A stretch of DNA of 64,000 nt from Ancylomarina sp. DW003 (GTDB taxonomy: Bacteria; Bacteroidota; Bacteroidia; Bacteroidales; Marinifilaceae). Below the pieces are notes generated by a model. The model worked only from the letters and a program-made list of their open reading frames with translations. It did no database searches and was not told the origin of the DNA. A program made the translations under genes and the position numbers. Position 1 is the stretch's first letter. Each line of letters begins with the position of its first letter. Location of the stretch: NCBI RefSeq assembly GCF_029029505.1, contig NZ_JAKJSD010000001.1:124001-188000 (forward strand), read 5' to 3'. Shown piece by piece: positions 11,901 to 20,900 of this stretch.

Positions 11901-14900
11901 GATTCACAGTAACACTAGCAAGTTCACTTAAGTTTGTTCCACAAGAACTTACTCTACACTCCACATCATAAACTCTAGAGGTGAAAAGTGAACCAGATAA
12001 TACATTTGCAATTTCTAGTTCTGCTATATCATCAAATGCTGCTTGAGGAGCTCCATCAAGAAACCAACGATACGTTAAATCCTCACCTGTTGTTACAGCT
12101 CTAAAAATAACATCTTCACCCTGACATGCTATTTGATTATCGATAGCATCTAGAGTTGGAATTGGTTGCACATCCTGGAAACCGATACTAAAATCAGTTC
12201 CACAAGCATTGGTCACCTCAACTCTGTAATTACCCTCTTCAATAAGATCTGCATTAGCTAGATCTAAATTAGGATTCGTTTCACCTGATTTTACAAGATT
12301 ATTAAATTTCCAAATAATACTTTCTCCTCTTGTAGCATCATAAGCGATAGGTCCAAGACTTAATGGTTCATTTACACACACAGCACCCAAACCTTCGATA
12401 CCTGCTGTAATATTAGGTACATCATTCACAAGAATGTTAGTAGTATAAGTTATTGATGTACCACAGCTACCAGAAACAACGCAAATATAAGTTCCTTCAT
12501 TTACTCCGGTAACAGCATCAACTTTAATACTAACTACGTTTCCTGGATTTGTTACTCCAACTGGAACAGTCCATGAATATGTTGGATTATCACCCGTCAC
12601 TTTAGCTTCAAGCAATAACTCATCACCAACACATAGTGATTGATTTGTCCATACACCTGTCGCTACAAGCTCATCTAAGATATCAATGTTTATGGACTTC
12701 GATTGAGTCATACAATGATCTTCAACTGTGACCTTATATAAACCACTTTCCGTATCAGTAACATTCGATTTACTGTATGTTGCTGTGGCTTCAACTAAAT
12801 CAACATCATCTTTAGTCCACGAATAAGTTGCTGCTATTGCAGGTCCACTTGATAAAACAGCATTTAAACTGATATCATCTGTTGGACAAAGTTCTGTAGC
12901 ATGAATCAAATCATCTAATACTAAATCATCGTGATGAGAAATACTAAATGTATTCACTGTTGCAGGACAAACACCAGCAGTAACACCTATAGAATAAGTT
13001 CCATCTGTGGCATCAGCAGCTATTAAATTCAAACTTGAATTAGTACCTAAATTTCGAACACCTTCAGTCCACTGATAAGTGTTTGGAATAGATCCTGACA
13101 AATTATCAACAATAAAGCTAGCTCCATCACCATTACAAAGCACTTCACTTGCAATAGGATCAAAAGTCGCTGGAATATCAACCCGAACACTTACATCATT
13201 CGATACATTATTCTCATAATTCGTTCGCTTAACTACTGCTCTAAATTCCCATGAATTCATAACATTAGTTGCTGTAGTAATTGTTAATTCAGAATAACTA
13301 GGGGCACTATTGTCAATTGTTCCTAGTCCTCCAATTGCATTGTAAATCCCATCGTTATCATCATCATACTCCCAAACACAATCATCTGTCGTATTCTTAT
13401 AATCAACCCTAAATGTGAACGGATTTCCTTCACAAACTTCAGTGCTTTCAGCATGTACTAGAATTCTATTCTCTTTAATAACAGTAACAGCTGCAGGATC
13501 ACTTTCATCATCTAAACATGTTCCCGTTACGACACACTTATATGTATAACCATTATTTGCAAATGGAACAGAAGTTAATGTCAAAGTCTTAGTTTGAGCA
13601 GAAACTGGCGTACTTCCCATACTCACACCATTCTCATACCACTGATAAGTTAAACCTGTACCTGTTGCATCAACTGTAAATGTTGCGTCACCCCTTTCAT
13701 CAATCGTGATATTATCAGGATGATTTGTAATTGTTACATTTTCATTTACGGTAAACAAAGCCTTATCAGACTCATCTGATTTACATGCTCCACTTACAAT
13801 ACAATAATAATTTTGACCACTATTGGTTATAATATTATCAACATCAATACTTGTACCTGTTTTACCAGCCATCAAGCCAGTATTATTGTACCACTGATAT
13901 GTTAATGGTCCTTCTCCAGAAGCTGTTACTACAAAACTTGATGTAGATCCATTTTCACATAAAGTTATTGAAGCTGGATCACTAACGGATACATCTTCTT
14001 GTACAGTAACTGTAAAATCTTGATCAGGTCTTGTACAATCCGGAGTTGAACTTAGTACGCAACGGTAATAATTTGCACCAGTTGTTGTTAAAGAAGCAAT
14101 ATGATAATCTTTATCAGTCGATAAGACGCCACTAACTGTTGATCCGCCAAGTGCATCAATCTTATACCAATTATAAACCAAATCCTCACCCGTTCCGTTA
14201 ACTTGAAGGTCTACAGATTCTCCTTCACAAATTGTTTGACTAGCAGGCGAAACGGCTGCTAAAGAAATTGCATCTAATACATTGATTGATACCGAAGATG
14301 TTTTTGAAGTACATACATCCGCAACAACAACCTTATATATTCCACTCTCTGTAGTATTAACACTCAAATCACTATAGGTTGGATCATCTATACCAATAGC
14401 TCCACCATCTTTTGTCCAAGCATATGAAACTTCTGGTGCCGGACCTTCAGTTAACACAGCACTTAAATTAATATCGCCTCCTATACAGAGCGGATTTGCA
14501 TGTGTGATATCTGTTAACACTAAATCTGGATGATGTGCAATATTAAAGTCCTGATCTACATCTGGACATATAGAGTTAGAAACATTCACATTATATGTTT
14601 CACCTACGGCTTCCACATCAGATAAAGTTAAGCTTGACAAATCACCTAAATTATCTCCCGACGCTACCCTAGTCCATGTATAATCAAAAGGCCCTGTTCC
14701 TGTCGTAATATTAACATTAAAGGTCTCGCCTGTATTTGGACATAAAGTTACATCTGAAATTGTAGCGAACGTTATTTTCTGAAAAACATTAACCCTCGCA
14801 ACACTAGATTCTTCCGGACCTCCATCAATAATCAATTTAAACTTCCAATTATTCATTGCGAGATCTGAATCTAAAACAGTTAAGACATTTGTTTTAATAG

Positions 14901-17900
14901 TTCCATCATCAGAAACAGCTTGAGTACCTACAGATCCTGGTATTGGATCATAAACATCATCATTATCATCATCATACACCCACACACCAGCAGCCGCAAT
15001 CTTATATTTCACCTCAAAATCAAATGATAAATCTTCACATATCTCAACATTATGAGGTTGACTTGTAATTTTATCAGTCACATTAATTGTTAGTATTGCA
15101 GGATCTGAATCAACTGTAGCACAATTACCATTAACTTTACAATAATAACTATCTCCACTTGTAAAATCTGCAGCCAACACTTCTAAAGTTTTAGTTTGCG
15201 CCGAAGCTGGTGTATTTACCATATCCACACCATTCTTATACCATTGGTAATTTAATCCACTACCATTTGCATCAACAGAAAAATACACTGGATCAATTGC
15301 AAGATCAGATACACTCACACTAACAGGTTGTGTCGCAATACTCACATTTTCATCAACAGTGAATAAGGCTTTATTAGATTCTGCATCTTTACAAGCTCCT
15401 TCTACAACACAATGATAATTATGCCCATTGTTTAGTAATATGTTATCAACGGATAAACTTGCTAGTGTTTTACCTGGCATCAATACATCATTATCAAACC
15501 ATTGATACGATACTGGGACACCTTTAGTTACTGTTACTGTAAAATTTGAAGAACCTAAATCCTCACAAATGGTAATTGGAGCAAGAGGATCTAATTCTAT
15601 ATCTTCTTGAACATTAACAGTAAATTCCTGCACCGAAGTATTACAATTAGGCGTTGAACTAAGAACACATCTATAATAGTTTGCACCAATTGATGTCAAT
15701 GCATCTAAATGATAATCTTTATCATTGGACAAAACACCACCAACTACTGCTCCAAGTAGAGCATCAATCTTATACCAAGTATAAACCAGATTATCTCCTG
15801 TTCCATTAACTTGAATATCTACGGGTTCTCCTTCACAGATTGTTTGAACTGGAAGAGACACAGCTGCTAAACTAATTGCATCCAATACATTAATTGATAC
15901 TGAAGATGTTTTTGAATTACACACATCCGCAACTACAACTTTATAGATACCACTTTCTCCAGTAGTAACATTTAATTTACCATATGTATTACTTGGCTCT
16001 AATAAATCAGTCCCGTCTTTCGTCCATGTATAAGTTACACCTGGTGCTGGCCCTTCAGTTAATAGAGCACTTAAACTAATATCATCTCCTATACATAACG
16101 GACTTGCATGAGCAATATCTGTTAACACTAGATCTGGATGATGTGTAATATTAAAGCCATCAGGTACAGGATCACAAACATTATTACTTACCTCAACAGT
16201 ATAGGCTCCATCAATTGCAGAAACTGCATCCAAATTTAAACTTGAACCAGATCCTAAATTCGTTGCTCCCCTTTTCCATTCATATGTAAATGGTCCCGTT
16301 CCTGCAGTAATATTAACATTAAAACTTTCCCCTACATTAGGACATAAAGTTGCATCTGCAATATCGGTAAAAACAACCTGTTCAAATACCTTAACACTTA
16401 CTGGATTAGATACATTATCTACATAACCAGTTCTCTGAACTCGAGCTCTAAACTTCCAGGAATCTGTTTCCATCGCCGTTGTAGCGGTAGTAACTGTCAA
16501 TGTAGAAGAGGTTCCCCCAGAGACAACGCCACCTATTCCGCTTGCATCTGAATAACCAGATCCATCATCATATTCCCAAACACATCCAGTAGCAGTAGCT
16601 TTATAATCTACAGTGAAAATAAATGAACTTCCCTCACAGGCTTCAGCATTCACAGCTTGAACTGTTATTCTATTATCAATATTCACATTTAATGTTGCTG
16701 GATTACTATCCTTAAAATCACAAGAATTTGTAACCTTACAATAATATGTATTGCCATCATATGAATAAGGTATATTAGATAAATTCAAACTAGCCGTTTG
16801 TGCAGACGCTGGTGTAGCATCCATACTTACACCATTCTCGTACCATTGATAAGTAATTGTCCCACCACCTGTAGCAACTACAGAAAAAGTAACTGATCCA
16901 TTCTCATCAATTGTCTGAGATACAGGATGGTTTGTTATTGAAATATCTTGTATTACATCTAAACTAACTTTATCAGATTCAGCATACTCACAAAAATCAC
17001 CACTTACTTTACAGTGAAATAAATCAGCATTGTGTCCAACTACATTTGAAACGGTTAAAGTTCCCGTTGCAGTACCAGCAAAATCAGGACTATCACTTAT
17101 TTGAACATTGTTACTAAACCACTGATAAGATGGAGAATCTTCTGCAGTTCCTGTAACAGTAAAAATTGCAGACGCATCATCACATGGTGTTTGAGGAAGA
17201 GGTTGCAGTGTAACTTTTGCATGTTCTCGTACATCAACTCCAAAAATCACATCTACATTCGCACATCCATTTCCGGACACAAGTTCACATCTATAAGTCG
17301 CTTCATCAGTCAAATCTGCCACACCTAAGTCAAGAATATTCTCAACAGCTTGAACAGGAAGTATCAAACCATCTTTATACCACCTATATGATAAACCACC
17401 TCCGTCGCCATCTCCGTTTACAAATAAACTTAATGGTTCTCCAATACATGGTGTTGGATTCGATTCTGATTTTGCAAGAACAGTAATTGGTTCGTATACA
17501 CTTACTTTAGCAATAGTTGTCACCTCTCCACAATAATCTGAACTTATCTTTGCAATATAGTTTCCTGAAGACGCAGGATATGTGGCTCCGATAATAGTAT
17601 GATTTAAACCATCTTCCAACTTCACACTCTCATCAGAATTCCACCATTGCGGATCTTTATAATCAGTACCAACCACAGTCATAATTAAAGGAATATCACC
17701 AACACAAGCATTAATGTCAGCAATAGGATTTAGACTTGGCTTATCATGCACAGTAACAACAAAACTTGCTTCAGGATTTTCACAATCCCCGGCTAACACG
17801 CACTTATAATTTAATATGCCTGCCGAATTTAAAATTCCTGTTGATATTCTGGTTTTTCCTTCATGAGCAACTAATTCAGTCCCTCCATTATCAAACCATT

Positions 17901-20900
17901 TAATTGAATTAGGAGTTCCCGTAATATTTACAATCAATTCTGTTTGTTCTCCTTCACAAATATCCAATATCGATGCAGGATCTGCACTAATAGAAATATG
18001 ATCGTTTACGATTAACTCTTGTTGATATTTTAAGACAGAACCACAAGCAAGTGTTATATCACAATAATAAACACCGGCATTAGCCAACTCAACTGTAGGA
18101 ATAGTATATGAATCAAGAGTACCGATAACAGTTCCAGCAGGATTGTTGAATCTCCATTCAAAAGTTGGAGTTCCCACATAAGTTATATTAAAACTATGAT
18201 TCAGTGTACCTTGACATACTTCAACCGGATTTGGCTTTAAAGCGCTTGTTACACTTTGTATGTTTAAGTTCGCAGCAACAGTTTTACTATAACCACATTT
18301 GTTTTCAATTAAGCAAGAATACAAACCTAACTCATCAGCTTGAACATCTATAATATCCAAAATAGCAGTTCCACTATCTACAATCGGTGATCCTACAGGA
18401 ACAGTCCAAGTATAAGTCAACTCAGAACCAGAAGGAATAGTTTCAATTTGAACTTCAAATCTGGCATCTTCACCAAAACAAGTTGTAATATCACTCAAGG
18501 ATGGATCTGAAAAATTCTCCAATACATCAATGGTAAATGGCTCTTGATAAGTTGTTCCACAATTACCTATAGCTGTGATATTCCAAATACCTTCATTTGC
18601 GGTATTAGCAGTTAAAGTAAACGGACTCAGAATAGGATCAATAATTTGCTCCTGACCAATTGTTATATTTTCGGCCTTATAATGATTAGCATCATCAGCA
18701 TCTATAGTAAATTTAACAAGATCTCCACTACAATATGGCCCCACATTATCAATGGTAATATCTCTAGCATCCATTTTTGGTGTTACACTTAAGACACTTG
18801 TTGAATTTGCGGTACCACAGCGGTTTGATACGGTCACCTTATAATTTCCTGCCATAGCAGTCGTTATATCCGTCAGGCTCAAATCAGGATTACTTTTATT
18901 TCCACCTACTGCAGCAGGCGTTTCCCATAAATAAGTATAATAATTTCCAGAAGTTTCTAAATCTGCGCTATACAAATAAGCTTCTCCCTCGCATAAAGTG
19001 ACTGGCACAAGATCAGTCAATACTACTTGTGGATAAATATCAGTAGCTGATAAATTCACAATTTTCTCATTCCCTGGACAAGTGTGTGTAAGTCCTGAAC
19101 CAACATCATATTGGGCAGAAACTGATACTTTATAATACGAATCAGTTATATCAGGAGTTATAAGCTGGGTATTAACACTACTTGTGCTAAATGGTAATAT
19201 ACTTTTATCTGTATACCATGAAAATTCCATCGTTGCACCTGCAGGAAATGAGCCTAATGCTGTCAGAGTCACCTCATCGGAATGGCACAAATCAGTTGGA
19301 ACCTGCAAGCCCGTTAAGTTTGGATTACCAAATATTTCGATTTGTAATTCTTGTGATAATGGCGCACAAGCGTTCTCAACATCACAACGAATTGTATATA
19401 CGCCTGCTCCGTTCGACTTATCCAGGTTGAAATCAAATACATTTCCTTCTGATATTTCAACACCATTAACCGACCAGGCAATTCGACTAAATTTCCCTTC
19501 TACATTAACTTCAAGAGGTACTGACTCCCCTTGACAAATATCTTTTTCTCCCGTTAAGGATACAATTCTAGCAAGTTCGTCAACAATAACTTCAACCTCC
19601 AAATGTGCAGGTTCTACAGATGAACCACACTGTTGAAATTCTTCCTTAAATGTTATGGTACATTGATATATACCAGCATTGTTATCTGCAATATTTGTAA
19701 AACCAAGAATATGACTATCTAAACCTGTTACATTTGTTTCCGCTACTGGTATATAGTTCTCTCCATCTTTTCTTTTCCACTCATAATTATACCAACTGGT
19801 ATCTCCATTGGAAATATCAATATCCCCGGATTCTTCCTTACAAATATGTGTTGGTGCGTGTGGAGTAAAACTATAGTTTGGTACAACTAGTGCATTGAAT
19901 TCACCTTCTTCTTCTACAGAAATAGCAAATGCAACCGTATCAATTGCAAAAACACCTGATACTCCTGAAGCATTCGCATCAACTAATTTGATCGTAGCTT
20001 TCTGATTGTCCTTTGATTTCCATAACATATCAACAGATTGCCACTTGCTTACATCATCTAATAAAAAATTAGATTTTATTTTTTCTTCATTGATGTAAAC
20101 ATCTATTAATTGCGGTTTAAGCTCTTGAGCCATTCGCCCTACTACACTAATTATATAATTCGTGTTTCGGTCAATTGGCATATCCTCTTTCTTATAAATA
20201 TCTTTTGATTGCCCATCTGAATAAACAATCAACATCTTTTCTCTACCTTCTTCAGGATTAACATCTATAAAATTTGTATTTTCAACCTTAGGTGTAGTGC
20301 TTATTCCATAAGTACCTGGATCCTGCATATTACCTTCTGATAAATCAAATCCTGTTGTAAACACAACTTGACCAGAATTAAAATTAGCATTTGTATTAAT
20401 ATTCAATGCCGGATCTCTATAGTAGGCCTTCAGAATGTATTTTGTAGGCACATCCGGAGCAAGTTCTTTTAGTTTCTCACTTTCGAATATTAAACTATCC
20501 TCAGTAACCTCATTTCTATACCACTCGTAGAAATCTGGTTCTGGTGTTGATACAAAACCAACCTCAATATAGTCATTATAACTCTCACATATTATATCCA
20601 AATCTGTTTCAATATTGACCTCAGGAGTAATTTTAGGTATTGCTTTAGAGAAACCTGAATAATATCCTGCAGATCCAATATACCCCGACTGAACAGTCCA
20701 AGCCACATTTATCGCCTTATCTGCTTGAAAACTTAAATGCCCATCTACATTGAGTATTTTATAACTTTTCCATTCGGGGGCGCCTTGAATGGATGTAGCA
20801 TTAGATTCGTTTAATAATGTCGATGCGCCTCCATCAACTGAATAATTTATCTCTGCTCCATTCTGAGCTAATATAGTAACAACAGCAGTAACTCCTTTTT

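Noticed and set aside
12676-17493. Assembly artefact as the cause of the three 1.6-kb repeats
   Set aside because: The copies differ at about a fifth of positions where compared, and reading frame is kept throughout. A collapsed or duplicated assembly would give nearly identical copies.
12676-17493. CRISPR array or transposon as explanation of the repeats
   Set aside because: Repeat units are 1.6 kb of coding sequence without short direct repeats, spacers, transposase or terminal inverted repeats.
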